From: Ricinus communis
Taxonomy: Eukaryota > Streptophyta > Magnoliopsida > Malpighiales > Euphorbiaceae
Reading direction: 5' to 3'
Assembly: GCF_019578655.1 (NCBI RefSeq)
Contig: NC_063256.1
Location: 23,288,005 to 23,352,004 of the forward strand
Length of the DNA stretch: 64,000 nucleotides
Shown piece by piece: positions 35,001 through 49,731 of the stretch (position 1 is its first letter; every line of letters starts with the position of its first letter). The notes below the pieces were generated by a model, which was not told where the DNA came from, ran no database searches, and saw only the letters and a list, made by a program, of their open reading frames with translations. The translations under genes were made by a program, and so were the position numbers.

Positions 35001-38000
35001 AACAACTCCGTAAAAGTAGTGTAATTGCGCGTCTAAGAAAACTGCCTCGTAGAAGGGTAAATTGTTTAATATGAGAAAACAACCGCGTAAGAGTGGTATA
35101 TTTATAGATATTTGAGAACAACCCTGTAATACGGGGATATGAGTAAACAACCCCTTAAATGGGGTAGTTCTATAATATGAGAAAACAACCATGTAAAAGG
35201 AGTATATTTGTCGATATAAGAAAATAACCCCGTAAAACGTGTATGTTTATGAATTTGAGAAAACAACCCCATAAAAGTGCTAATAATTTAATATTAGAAA
35301 ACGACCGTAAAAGTGGTATATTTATCAATATAAAAAAATAACCTCGTAAAACGTGTATATTTATGAATATGAGTAAAAAACCCGTAAAATTAATGTAATT
35401 GTGAGTCTAAGAAAACAGCCTCGTAGAATGGGTAAACTTTTTAATATCAGAAAACAGCCTCGTATAAGGGGTTAATATGAGAAAGCAACCCCGTTAGAGG
35501 GGTATATTTCTAAATATTAGAAAACAACCCCGTAATACGTGGATATTTATCAATCAGAGAAAATAACCCTATAATTTTGGTATATTTGTGAGTATGTGAA
35601 AACAACCCCTTAAATGGATTAATTTTAGAGAATGAAAAAACAACCCCGTAAAAGGGGTTATATTTATCGAGATAAGAAAATAACCTCGTAAAACGTGTAA
35701 ATTTATAAATTTGACAAAGACAACCCCATAATAGTGCTAATAATTTAATATGAGAAAACGATTCCGTGAAGCCAGTAGACATTTAACAATATAAGAAAAT
35801 AACTCTGTAAAACGTGTATATTTATGAATTGGAGAAAATATCCCCGTAAAAAGAGTGTAATTGCAAGTCTAAAAAAACAACATCGTAGAAGAGGTAAATC
35901 TTTTAATATAAATAAGAAACCCATAATACGGGGATATTTATCAATTGGAGAAAATAACCCCGTAATTTTGGTATATTAATGGGTATGAGAAAATAACCAA
36001 TTAAATGGGTTTAATTTTATAATATGAGAAAACAACCCCGTAAATGGGGTATATTTGTCGATATAAGAAAATAACCTATAAAACATATATATCTATGAAT
36101 TTGAGAATATAACCCCATTATAGTGCTAATAATTTAATATGAGAAAATGACCCCGTAAAAGTGGTACATTTATCAATATAAGAAAATAACCCGTAAAAGT
36201 GTATATTTATGAATTTGAGAAAACAACCCCGTAAAAGTAGTGTAATTGCGAGTATGAGAAAACAGCGTCGTAGAAGGGTAAATTTTTAATATGAGAAAAC
36301 AATATCGTAATACGGGGATATTTATCATTCAAAGAAAATAACCACATAATTTTGATAAATTTTTTAGTACGAGAAAACAACCCTTAAATGGGTTAATTTC
36401 ATAATATGAGGAAACAACCCCGTAAAAGGAGTATATTTGTCGATATAAGAAAATAACCCCGTAAAACGTGTATATTTATGAATTTGACAAAACAACCCCC
36501 TAACAGTGCTAATAATTTAATATGAGACAACGATCCCGTAAAAGTGGTTTATTTATCAATATAAGAAAATAATCCCGTAAAACGTGTATATTAATGAATA
36601 TGAGAAAACAACCCCATAAAAGTAGTGTAATTGCGAGTCTAAGAAAACAACCTCGTAGAACGGGTAAATTTTTTAATATGATGAAACAACCTCGTACAAT
36701 GGGTAAATTATCTAATATGTGAAAACAACCCCGTAATACGGGGATATTTATAAATCCGGGGAAATAACCTGTAATTATGGTATATTGGTGAGTATGAGAA
36801 AACAACCCCTTAAATGGGTTAATTTTATAATACGAGAAAACAATCCAATAAAAGGGGTATATTTTTCGATATAAGAAAATAACCTCATAAAATGTGTATA
36901 TTTTTTGAATTTGACAAAACAACCCCATAATAGGGCTAATAATTTAATATGAGAAAACGACCCCGTAAAAGTGGTATATTTATTTATATAAGAAAATAAC
37001 CCCGGTATATTTGTCAACATAAGAAAATAACTTCGTAAAACGTGTATATTTATGAATCTCAGAAAACAACTCCGTAAAAGTAGTGTAATTGCGAGTGTGA
37101 GAAAACAGCCTCGTAGAAGGGTAAATTTTTTAATATGAGAAAACAACCCCACAAGAGTGGTACATTTATAAATATTAGAAAACAACCCCATGTGGATATT
37201 TTAAATATTTGAAAATAATCCCGTAATTTTGGTATATTTGTGAGTATGAGAAAACAATCCCTTAAATCGGGTAGTTTTAGAATATGAGAAAACAACCCCG
37301 TAAAAGGGGCATATTTATCGATATGAGAAAATAATCCCATAAAACATGCATATGCATGAATTTGACAAAACAACCCCATAATAGTGCTAATAATTTAATA
37401 TGAGAAAATGATCCCGTAAAGCCGGTATATTTAACAATATAAGAAAATAACTCCGTAAAACGTGTATATTTATGAATAGGAGAAAACAACCCCGTAAAAG
37501 TAGTGTAATTGCGAGTCTGAGAAAACAGCATCGTAGAAGGTGTAATTTTTTTCATATGAGAAAACAATCCCGTAAGAGTGGTATATTTATAAATATTAGA
37601 AATCCTCATACGGGATATTTATCAATAGGAGAAAATAACCCCGTAATTTTGGTATATTTGTGAGTATGAAAACAACCCCTTAAATGGGTTAATCTTATAC
37701 TATGAGAAAACAACCCCGTTAAAAGGGTATATTTGTGGATATAAGAAATAACCCCATAAAACGTGTGAATTTATGAATCTCAGTAAACAACCCCGTAAAA
37801 ATAGTATAATTGTGAGTCTAAACAAACAGCCTCGTAGAACGGGTAAATTCTTTAATAAGAGAAAACAGCCACGTAGAATGTGTAAATTTTTTAATATAAG
37901 AAAACAACCCCGTAATACAGGGATATTTGTCAATCGGAGAAAATAACCCCGTAATTTTGGTATATTTGTGAGTATGAGAAAACAACCCCTTAAATAGATT

Positions 38001-41000
38001 AATTTTATAATAGGAGAAAACAACCCCGCAAAATGGTATATTTGCGGATATAAGAAAATAACCCCGTAAAGCGTGTGTTTTTATGAATCTGAGAAAAAAA
38101 TCCCGTAAAAGTAGTGTAATTGCGAGTCTAAGAAGATGGCCTCGTAGAACGGGTATATTTGTGGATATAAAAAATAACCCCATAAAACGTGTGAATTTAT
38201 GAATCTCAGAAAACAATCCCATAAAAGTAGTGTAATTGCGAGTCTAAAAAGCCTCATAGAACGGTTAAATTTTTAATACAAGAAAATAGTCTCGTAGAAG
38301 GTGTAAATTTTTAAATATGAGAAAACAACCCCGTAATACGGGAATATTTATCAATCGAAGAAAATAACCCCGTAATTTTTGTATATTTGTGAGTATGAGA
38401 AGACTAGCCCTTAAATGGTTTAATTTTATAATATGAGAAAACAACCCCGTAAAATATGTATATCTATGAATCTGAGAGCACAAACTCGTAAAAGTATTCT
38501 AATTTTGAATCTGAGAAAACAGCCTCGTAGAAGGGGTAAATTGTTTAATATGAGAAAACAACCCCGTAATACAGAGATATTTATCAATCAGAGAAAATAA
38601 ACTCGTAATTTTGGTATGTTTGTGAGTATTAGAAAACAACCCCTTAAATTGGTTAATTTTATAATATGAGAAAACAACCCCCTAAAAGTGATATATTTAT
38701 CAATATAAGAAAATAAACTCGTAAAAGGTATATATTTATGAATCTGAGAAAACAACATCGTAAAAGTAGTGTAATTGCGAGTCTAAGAAAATAACCTCGT
38801 AGAAGGGGTAAAATTCTTAATATAAGAAAACAGCCTCGCAGAAGGGGTAAATTTTTTAATATGAGAAAACAACCCCATAATACGGGGGCATTTATCAATC
38901 GGAGAAAATAACCCTGTAATTTTAATATATTTATGAGTATGAGAAAACAACCCCGTAAAACCAGTGTAATTGCGAGTCTGAGAAAACAGCCTTGTAGAAG
39001 GGGTAATTTTTTTAATATGAGAAATCAACCTTGTAATACGGGGATATTTATCAATCGGAGAAAATAACCCCGTAATTTTAGGATATTTGTGAGTATAAGA
39101 AAACAACCCCTTAAATTTGTTCATTTTATAATATGAGAAAACAACTCCGTTAAAGGGGTATATTTGTGGATATAAAAATAACCCCGTAAATCATGTATAT
39201 TTATGAATTTAAGAAAACAACCCCGTAAAACATGTGTATTATGAATCTGAGAAAACAACCCCGTAAAAGTAGTGTAATTGCGAGTATGAGAAAACAGCCT
39301 CGTAGAAAGGGTAAATTTTTTAATATGAGAAAACAACCCCGTAAGAGGGGTATATTTATAAATATTAGAAAACAACCCCATAATACGGGGATATTTATCA
39401 GTCGGAGAAAATAACCCTGTAATTTTGGTATATTTGTGAGTATGTGAAAACAACCCTTTAAATGGATTAGTTTTAAAGCATGAAAAACAACCCGGTAAAA
39501 GGGATATATTTGTCGATATAAGAAAACAACCCCATAATCGTGCTAATAATTTAATATGAGAAATAGATCCCATAAAAGTGGTATATTTTACAATATAAGA
39601 AAATAACTCCGTAAAACGTGTATATTTATGAATCGGAGAAAATAACCCTATAAATGTAGTGTAATTGCAAGTCTGAAAAAATAGCCGCATAGAAGAGGTA
39701 AATCTTTTAATATAAATAAACAACCCCGTAATACGGGGATATTTATCAATTGGAAAAATAATCCCGTAATTTTGGTATATTTGTGAGTTTAAGAAAACAA
39801 CCCCTTAAATGGGTTAATTTTATAATATGAGAAAACAACCTCGTAAAAGGGGTATATTTGTCAATATAAGAGAATAACCTCGTAAAATGCATATATTTAT
39901 GAATTTGAGATAATAACCCCATTATAGTGGTAATAATTTAATATGAGAAAACGACCCGTAAAAGCGGTATATTTATCAATATAAGAAAATAACCCTATAA
40001 AATGTGTATGTTTATGAATCATGAGAAAACAACCTCGTAAAAGTGGTGTAAGTGGGAGTCTATAAATATTTATCTGTATGAGAAAACAACCCTTTAAATG
40101 GGTTAATTTTATAATATGAGAAAACAACCCCGTTAAAGGGGTATATTTGTGGATAAAGGAAATAACCCCGTAAAATGTGGAATTTATGAATCTCATAAAA
40201 CAACCCCGTAAAAGTAATCTAATTGCGAGTCTGAGAAAACAGCCTTGTAGAAGGGATAAATTTTTTAATATGTGAAAATAACCCCGTAATTGTGGTATGT
40301 TTGTGATTATGAGAAAAGAACCCCTTAAATGGGTTAATTTTATAATATGAGGAAACAACCCGGTAAAACGGGTATATTTGTTGATATAAGAAAATAACCT
40401 TGTAAAACGTGTATATTGATGAATTTGAGAAATAACCCTATATTATTGGTAATAATTTAATATGAGAAAATGACACTGTAAAAGTGGTATATTTATCAAT
40501 ATAAGAAAATTAGCCCGTAAAATGTGTATATTTATGAATCTATGAAAACAACTCCGTAAAAGTAGTGTAATTGCGAGTCTAAGCAAACAGCCTCGTAGAA
40601 GGGGTAAATTTTTAAATATGAGAAACCAACCCCGTAAGAGTGGTATATTTATAAAAAATAGAAAACAACCCTGTAATATGGGAACATTTATCAATCAGAG
40701 AAAATAATCCTGTAATTTTGGTATGTTTGTGAGTATGAGAAAACAACCTCTTAAATGGGGTAGTTCTAGAATATGAGAAAACAACCCCGTAAAAATGGTA
40801 TATTTGTCGATATAAGAAAATAATTCCGTAAAACGTGTATATTTATGAATTTGACAAACAACCCCATAATAGTGCTAATAATTTAATATGAGAAAACGAC
40901 CCCGTGAAAGTGGTATGTTTATCAATATAAGAAAATAACCCAGTTAAACGTGTATATTTATGAATCTGCAAAACAAACTCCGTAAAAGTATTGTAATTGT

Positions 41001-44000
41001 AGTCTAAGAAAACAGCCTCGTAGAAGGGGTAAATTTTATCATATGAGAAAACAACCCCGCAAGAGTGGTATATTTATAAATATTAGAAAACAACCCCATA
41101 ATACGAGGATATTTATTAATAGGAGAAAATAACCCCGTAATTTTGGTATACTTGTAAGCATGAGAAAACAACCCCTTAAATGGGTTAATTTTATACTATG
41201 AGAAAACAACCCCGTTAAAGGGGTATATTTGTGGATATAAAAAATAACTCCGTAAAACGTGTGAATTTATGAATCTCAGTAAATAACTCCGTAAAAGTAG
41301 TGTAATTGCGAGTCTAAAAAAATAGCCTCGTAGAACGGGTAAATTTTTTAATACGAGAAAACAGCGTCGTAGAAGGTGTAAATTTTTACATCTGAAAAAA
41401 TAAACCCGTAATACGGGGATATTTATCAATCGAAGAAAATAATCCCATAATTTTTGTATATGTATGAATATAAGAAAACTAGACCTTAAATGGTTTAATT
41501 TTATAATATGAGAAAACAACCCCGTAAAAAGAGTATATTTGTCGATATTAAGAAAATAACCCCGTAAAACGTGTATATTTATGAATTTTAGAAAATAACC
41601 CCAATAGTGCTAATAGTTTAATATGACAAAATGACCCCGTAAAAGTGGTATATTTATCAACATAAGAAAATAAGCCCGTAAAACGTATATATTTATGAAA
41701 CAACCCTTTAAAAATAGTGTAATTGCGAGTCTGAGAAAATAGCCTCGTAGAAGGGGTAAATTTTTTAATATTAGAAAATAAACCCGTAAGAGGGGTATAT
41801 TTATAAATATTAGAAAATAATCCCGTAATAAGAGGATATTTATCAATCAGAGAAAATAATCCCGTAATTTTGGTATATTTGTGAGTATGAGAAAACAACT
41901 CCTCAAATGGGTTAATTTTAGAATATGAGAAAACAACCCCGTTAAGGGGGTATAATTATTGATATAAGAAAATAACTCCGTGAAACGTGTATATTTATGA
42001 ATTTGATAAAACAACCCCATAATAGCGCTAATAATTTAATATGAGAAAACAATCCCGTTAAAGTGGCATATTTATCAATATAAGAAAATAACCTAGTGAA
42101 ACGTGTATATTTGTAAATATGAGAAAACAACCCCACAAAGTAGTGTAATGCGAGTCTAAGAAAACAGCCTCGTAGAAGGGATAAATTTTTTAGTATGAGA
42201 AAACTACCCCATAATACGGGGATATTTATCCATCGGAGGAAATAACCCCGTAATTATAGTATATTTGTGAGTATGAGAGAACAACACCCTAAATGGGTTA
42301 ATTTTAAAATATTAAAAAACAACCCCGTAAAACAGGTATATTTATCAATATAAGAAAATAACTTTGTAAAATGTGTATATTTATGAATCTAAGAGCACAA
42401 CCCCGTAAAAGTATTCTAATTTCGAATCTGAGAAAACAGCCTAGTAGAAGGGGTAAATTGTTTAATATGAGATAATAACCCCGTAATACAGAGATATTTA
42501 TTAATCGGAGAAAATGACCCCGTAATTTTGGTATGTTTGTGAGTATGAGAAAACAGTCCTTTAAATGGGTTAATTTTATAATATAAGAAAACAACCCCTA
42601 AAAGTGATATATTTATCAATATAAGAAAATAAACCCGTAAAACGTATATATTTATGAATTTGAGAAAACAACACCATAAAAGTAGTATAATTACGAGTCT
42701 AAGAAAACAACCTCGTAGAAGGGGTAAAATTTTTAATATGAGAAAACAGCCTCATAAAAGGGGTAAATTTTTTAATATGAGAAAACAGCCCCATAATATG
42801 GGGATATATATTAATCGGAGAAAATAACCTCGTAATTTTAGTATATTTGCAAGTATGAGAAAACAACCCCTTAAGTGGGTTAATTTTATAATATGAGAAA
42901 ACAACACTATAAAAGGGGTATATTTGTCAATATAAGAAAATAACTCCATAAAAGGTGTATATTTATGAATATGAGAAAACAACCCCCATAATAGTGCTAG
43001 TAATTAAATATGAGAAAATGACCCAGTAAAAGTGGTATATTTATCAATATAAGAAAATAACTTCGTAAAACGTGTATATTTATGAATCTGAGAAAACAAC
43101 CGTGAAAAATTAGTGTAATTGCGAGTATGAGAAAACAGCCTCGTAGAAGGAGTAAATTTTTAAATATGAAAAAATAAAACCGTAACACGGGGATATTTAT
43201 CAATCGGAGAAAATAACCCTGTAATTCTGGTATATTCGTGAGTATGAGAAAAAAAATCCCTTAAATGGGTTAATTTTATAATATGAGAAAACAACCTCGT
43301 AAAAAGAATATATTTATCAATATAGAGTAAAACGTGTGTATTTACGAATCTAAGAAAACAACTCCGTAAAAGTAGTGTAATTGCGAGTCTAAGAAAACAG
43401 CCTCGTAAAACGGGTAAATTTATTAATATGAGAAAACAGCCTGGTAGAAGGGGTAAATTTTATAATATGTGAAAACAGCCCCGTAATACAGGAAAATTTA
43501 TGAATATGAGGAAATAACCTCGTAATTGTGTTATATTTGTGAGTATGAGAAAACAACCCCTTAAATGGGTTAATTTTATAATATGAGAAAACAACCCCGT
43601 AAAAGGGGTATAATTGTCGATAAAAGAAAATAACCTCGTAAAACGTGTATATTTATGAATAAGAGAAAAGTACCCCATAATAGTGCTAATAATTTAATAT
43701 GAGACAACGATCCCTTAAAAGTGGTATATTTAACCATATAAGAAAATAACTCCACAAAACGTGTATATTTATGAATTTGAGAAAACAACCCCGTAAAAGT
43801 ATTGTAATTGTGAGTGTGAGAAAATAGCCTCCTACAAGGGGTATATTTTTTAATATGAGAAAACAACCCCATAATACGGGGATATTTATCAATCGGAGTA
43901 AATAACCCCATAATTTTTATATATTTGTGAGTATGAGAAAACAAGCCTTTAAATGGGTTAATTTTTTAATATGAGAAAACAAGCCCATAAAAGGAGTATA

Positions 44001-47000
44001 TTTATCGATATAAGAAAATAACCCTCCAAAATGTGTATATTTATGAATTTTAGATAACAACCCCATAATAATGCTAATAATTTAATATGAGAAAACGACC
44101 CCGTAAAAGTGGTATATTTATCAATATAAGAAAATAACATCGTAAAACCTGTATATTTATAAATCTGAGAAAACAACCCCGTAAAAGTAGTGTAATTGCG
44201 AGTCTGAGAAAAAAGCCTCGTTGAAGGGGTAAATTTTTTAATATGAGAAAGCAACCTCGTAAGAGGGATATATTTATAAATATTAGAAAACAACCCGTAA
44301 TACGGGAACATTTATCAATCAGAGAAAATAACCGTGTAATTTTGGTATATTTGTGAGTTTGAGAAAACAACTCCTTAAATCAGTTAATTTTAGTATATAA
44401 GAAAACAACCCCATAAAAGTGGTATATTTGTTAATATAAGAAAATAACTTCGTATAATGTGTAAATTTATAAATTTGAAAAAACAACCCCAAAATAGTGC
44501 TAATAATTTAATATGAGAAAACAAACCCGTAAAAGTGGTATATTTATTAATAGAAGAAAATAACCCCGAGAAACGTATATATTTACGGATATGAGAAAAC
44601 AACCCCGTAAAAGTAGTGTAATTGCGAGTCTGAGAAAACAACCTCGTAGTAGGAGTAAATCTTTTAATATAAGAAAACAACCCCGTAATACTGGGATATT
44701 TATCAATTGGAGAAAATAACCCCATAATTCTAGTATATACGTGAGTATGAGAAAAAAAATCCCTTAAATGGGTTAAGTTTATAATATGAGAAAACAACCC
44801 CGTAAAAGGGGTATATTTGTCGATATAAGAAAATAACACTATAATACGGGGATATTTGTCAATCGGAGAAAATAACATCGTAATTTTGGTATATTTGTGA
44901 GTATGAAAAAACAATCCTTTAAATGGGTTAATTTTATAATATGAGAAAACAACCTCGTAAAAGTGGTATATTTATCAATATAGGAAAATAACCTCGTAAA
45001 ACATATATATTTACGAATCTGAGAAAACAACCCTGTAAAAGTAGTGTAATTGCAAGTCTAAGAAAATAGCCTCGTAAAATAGGTAAATTTTTTAATATGA
45101 GAAAACAGCCTCGTAGAAGGGGTAAATTTTTTAATATGTGAAAACAACCCCGTAAAAGGAGTATATTTGTCGATAAAGAAAATAACCTCGTAAAACGTGT
45201 ATATTTATGAATTTGAGAAAAGAACCCCATAATAGTGCTAATAATTTAATATGAGAAAACAATTCCGTAAAAGTGGTATATTTATCAATATAAGAAAGTA
45301 ACCCCGTAAAACGTGTATATTTATGAATCTGAGTAAATAACCCTGTAAAAGTAGTGTAATTCCGAGTATGAGAAAACAACCTCCTAGAAGGGGTATATTT
45401 TTTAATATGAGAAAACAACCCCGTAATATGGGGATATTTATTAACCGGAGTAAATAACCCCGTAATTTTTGTATATTTTTGAATATGAGATAACAAGCCT
45501 TTAAATGGGTTAATTATATAATATGAGAAAACAACCCCGTAAAAATGGTATATTTGTCGACATAAGAAAATAATCGGGTAAAACGTGTATATTTATGAAT
45601 TTGAGATAACAACCCCATAATAGTGCTAATAATTTAATATGAGAAAACGAACCCGTAAAAGTGGTATATTTATCAATATAAGAAAATAACCCCGTAAAAC
45701 GTGTGTATATTTATGAATCTGAGAAAACAACCCCGTAAGAGTAGTGTAATTGTGAGTTTGAGAAAACAGCCTCGTAGAAGAGGTAAATCTTTTAATATAA
45801 GAAAACTACCCCGTAATACGGGGATATTTATTAATTGGAGAAAATAATCCCGTAATTCTGGTATATTCGTGAGTATGAGAAAAAACACCTTAAAAATGGG
45901 TTAATTTTATAATATGAGAAAACAACCCCGTAAAAGAGGTATATTTGTCGATATAAGAAAATAACCTTGTAATACGGGGACATTTGTCAATCGAAGAAAA
46001 TAACCTCGTAATTTTGGTATATTTGTGAGTATTAGAAAACAACCCTTTAAATGGGTTAATTTTATAATATGAGAAAACAACCCCGTAAAAGTAGTGTAAT
46101 TGTGAGTCTAAGAAAACAGCGTCATAAAATGGATAAATTTTTAAATATGAGAAAACAACCCGTAATGCGTATATACTTATCAATTGAAGAAAATAATCCT
46201 GTAATTTTGGTATATTTATGAGTATGAGAAAACAACCCCTTAAATGGGTTAAATTTTATAATATGAGAAAACAACTCCGTAAAAGTGGTCTATTTGTTAA
46301 TGTAGGAAAATAACCCTGTCACACATGTATATTTAAGAATCTGAGAAAACAACCCTGTAAAAGTAGTGTAATTGCGAATCTAAGAAACAGCCTCGTAGAA
46401 TGTGTAAATTTTTTAATATGATAAAATAGCCTTGTAGAAGGGGTCAATTTTTTAATATGTGAAAATAACCCCGTAATACGGAAATATTTATGAATCTAAG
46501 GAAATAACCCCATAATTGTGGTATATTTGTGAGTATGAGAAAACAACCCCTTAAATGGGTTAATTTTATGATATGAGAAACCAACCTCGTAAAAGAGGTA
46601 TATTTGTAGATATAAAAAAATAACCTCGTAAAATGTGTATATTTATGAATATGAGAAAAGAAAACCATAATAGTGGTAATAATTTAATATGAAAAAATGA
46701 CCCTGTAAAAGTGGTATATTTATCAATATAATAAAATAACCCATAAAACGTTTATATTTATGAATTTGAGAAAACAACCTTGCAAAATTAGTGTAATTGC
46801 GAGTTTGAGAAAACAGCCTCGTAGATGGGGTAAATTTTTAAATATGAGAAAACAACCCTGTAAAATGTGTATATTTATGAATTAGAGAAAACAACCCCAT
46901 ACTAGCACTAATAATTTAATATGAGAAAATGACCCTTAAAAGTGGCATATTTATAAATATAAGAAAATAACCCCGTAAAACGTGTGTATATTTATGAATC

Positions 47001-48180
47001 TGAGAAAACAACCTCGTAAAAGTATTGTAATTGCGAGTCTGAGAAGACAGCCTCGTAGAAGGGAAAAATTTTTAAATATGAGAAAATACCCCAGTACTTG
47101 ATATTTGTTAATCGGAGAATATAATCCTGTAATTTTGATATATTAGTGAGTATGAGAAAACAACCCCTTAAATGGGTTAATTTTATTATATGAGAAAATA
47201 ATCCCGTAAAAGTGGTATATTTGTTAATATAAGAGAATAACCCTGTAAAACGTGTGTATTTATGAATCTGAGAAAACAACCCCGTAAAAGTAGTGAATTG
47301 CGAGTCTAAGAAAACAGCCTCGTAGAATGAGTAAATATTTTAATGTGAGAAAACAACCTCGTAGAAGGTATAAATTTATTAATATGTGAAAACAGATCCG
47401 TACTACAGGGATATTTATGAGTATGAGGGAATATCCCCGTAATTGTGGTATATTTGTGAGTATGAGAAAACAACCCCTTAAATGGGTTAATTTTATAATA
47501 TGAGAAAAGAATCATATAAAAGTGGTATATTTGTCAATATAAGAAAATAACCCCATAAAATGTGTGTATTTATGAATCTGAGAAAACAACCCCGTAAAAT
47601 TAGTGTAATTTCGAGTTTCAGAAAATAGCCTCGTAGAAGGGGTAAATTTTTAAATATGAGAAAACAACCCCGTAATACGGAGATATATATAAATCAGAGA
47701 AAATTACCCCATAATTTTGCAATATTTGTGAGTATGAGAAAACAACCCCTTAAATGGGTTAATTTTATAATATGAGAAAACAACCCCATAAAAGTGGTAT
47801 ATTTGTCAATATAAGAAAATAACCCCGTAAAACATGTCTATTTATGAATCTGAGGAAACAACCCTATAAAATTAGTGTAATTGCGAGTCTGAGAAAACAG
47901 CCTCGTAGAAGTGGGAAAATTTTTTAATATGAGAAAACAACACCGTAAGATGGGTATATTTATAAACATTAGAAAACAACGCCGTAATACGGAGATAGTT
48001 ATCAATAGGAGAAAATAACCCCGTAATTTTTGTATATTTGTGAGTATGAGAAAACAACCCCTTAATTGGGTTAATTTTAGAATATGACAAAACAACCCCG
48101 TAAAAGGGGTATATTTGTCGATATAAAAAAATAATCCCGTAAAATGTGTATATTTATGAATTTGACAAAACAACCCCATA

Positions 48181-48185
48181 ATAGT
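48181..48185 (+). repeat. Target site duplication, left copy (ATAGT)
   Basis: ATAGT immediately precedes the LTR and is repeated exactly at 49732-49736 after it. Joining the flanks restores the normal type-8 monomer word CCCCATAATAGTGCTAAT. Confidence 0.9.
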
Positions 48186-49731
48186 TGTCACGACCCCACC
48201 TGGGTGATCTTGGACGCAAGACTAGGGAATGGGTAGGCTTAAGTACACCGAACTCAGAGTAAGCCCCGAAACTCACTAACTCAATCAAATCTCATCTCAA
48301 ATTAATATTATTAAAGCCACAAATTATCTTAACATTAAATGTTACACAATTGAATCGGTCTGCCGGAACAATTAGGCGAGACCCGAAACTACAGAAAATT
48401 TACAACTGATACATCTATTATTATTACTGCGGAGAATCTAAGATTTACCAATTTACATACCAAATCAAATACATCACCCGATGATGAAGGAGTCGGGTTA
48501 CTGAATAAGAGTCAAGGAAGACTAACAGACACGAATCTGAAAAATAGTAAATGGAGACTGTCAGTCTCGAGAGTGAGCTAAAATCATATATCTAAAACAG
48601 TTTCAAACATTTCAATATCACATTCATTTAATTTTAAAATAATTAATAAATCACGCGAACCATACGTGTCATGTTAAGACATATGTGTCATGCCATGCTT
48701 AAACAAAAATTATTCCACATGCAACAGGACGGAGAACTTCAGAGATAACCCTAATCCCAACTCTAACATCTCGATTTATTTCAACACTTATGTCTCAACT
48801 AACCTCAACTCTAACATCTCAAACCTCTCATTCCAACAGATCGGCGCCCCAGAGAGCAAAGCTCGACTGTGGACCTTACTCTGGCCCGGCCACTTAATCC
48901 TCGCCTTTAGCCTTTCGGGTTTCTATCCAATAAGATCGCCCAGAGAGCATAGCTTACTGTGGACCTTACTCCAACCGTCACTTAAATTTCCAAATAAGCT
49001 TACCAGAGAGCAATGCTCGACCAGTGGACCTTTATTCTAAACCACACTCTACTAAGCCCAGAGAGCGATGCTCGACCAGGGCAGGTCCTAATCTTTCTTT
49101 CTCAAAATTTTTACCTCTTTACCCTTTTCCTATCTCTCTCAGATTATATTGGAACACTCATCAAACTCCTATGTTATACTGCCGTCCCATCCTAAGTCAT
49201 CATGCAATATTAAAATTGGTGATAAAGGAAAAACATATTTAAATAGTAATTAAAAGCATCATGAAAATAATGATAATAATTAAATAAAAAATTAAAATTG
49301 CAAATGAATAATCACAGTAGCAAATCAAATTTTATGCATGACACGTGCATAAGCGATATATGACTTTAACTCACAGAATTGGGCGACCTCCTAGCTCCCC
49401 ACCGGCCTCTATTGGAGCGAAATAACAAACGGACAATCTAGTCACGGAAAATAATTTATCAAAACGCTGAAACAATCGATCATTAATCCTAGGTTTAGAC
49501 TCCTAGGACTCACTGACTAAGAATCTCGACTCGGGAGAATTCTACCGAAAATCCGGCAGAACCTCCCCTACAACACGGACATTACCCCTCGTAGAAACGG
49601 GTCCAGGACCTGCCAGAAAAACACTTCAAAATTTATATTTAAATCATTCCAATTAAACCGAATAAAAATAAAGCTAAAATTAACTTAAATAAAAACTCAT
49701 TATTAAATATATAAAATTTCCAGGTGTTACA
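48186..49731 (-). mobile_element. Internally deleted solo LTR (minus orientation) with perfect 5-bp TSD
   Basis: On the + strand it starts TGTCACGACCCC and ends GGTGTTACA, that is, the LTR in reverse orientation. It is 1546 bp, against about 2.8 kb for the full LTR at 8420. The missing part lies after CTGCCAGAAAAACACTTCAA (about 49620), where the sequence jumps to the AAATCATTCCAATTAAACC region near the LTR start, deleting about 1.4 kb including the GC-rich middle. Four GAGC...GCTC dyad repeats remain (about 48850, 48940, 49005 and 49060). It is flanked by ATAGT on both sides, so it entered as one unit and lost its interior afterwards, or inserted already short. Confidence 0.9.

Larger units (their letters stand above)
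29234..48185 (+). repeat. Satellite array, segment 3 (longest uninterrupted stretch)
   Basis: About 19 kb of the same satellite in the same orientation. Ten- and eleven-monomer HORs alternate. From about 31 kb on, HORs with a doubled type-2 monomer (core GCCTCGTAGAA, tail GGTAAATTTTTTAATAT) become common, as at 31071, 33656, 37820, 41330, 43400 and 45070. A variant monomer with TTTGAGAACAACC and a CTTAAATGGGGTAGTTCT monomer mark related blocks at 31.3-31.5, 33.3-33.4 and 35.1-35.2 kb. Two degraded patches are listed separately. Confidence 0.95.
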
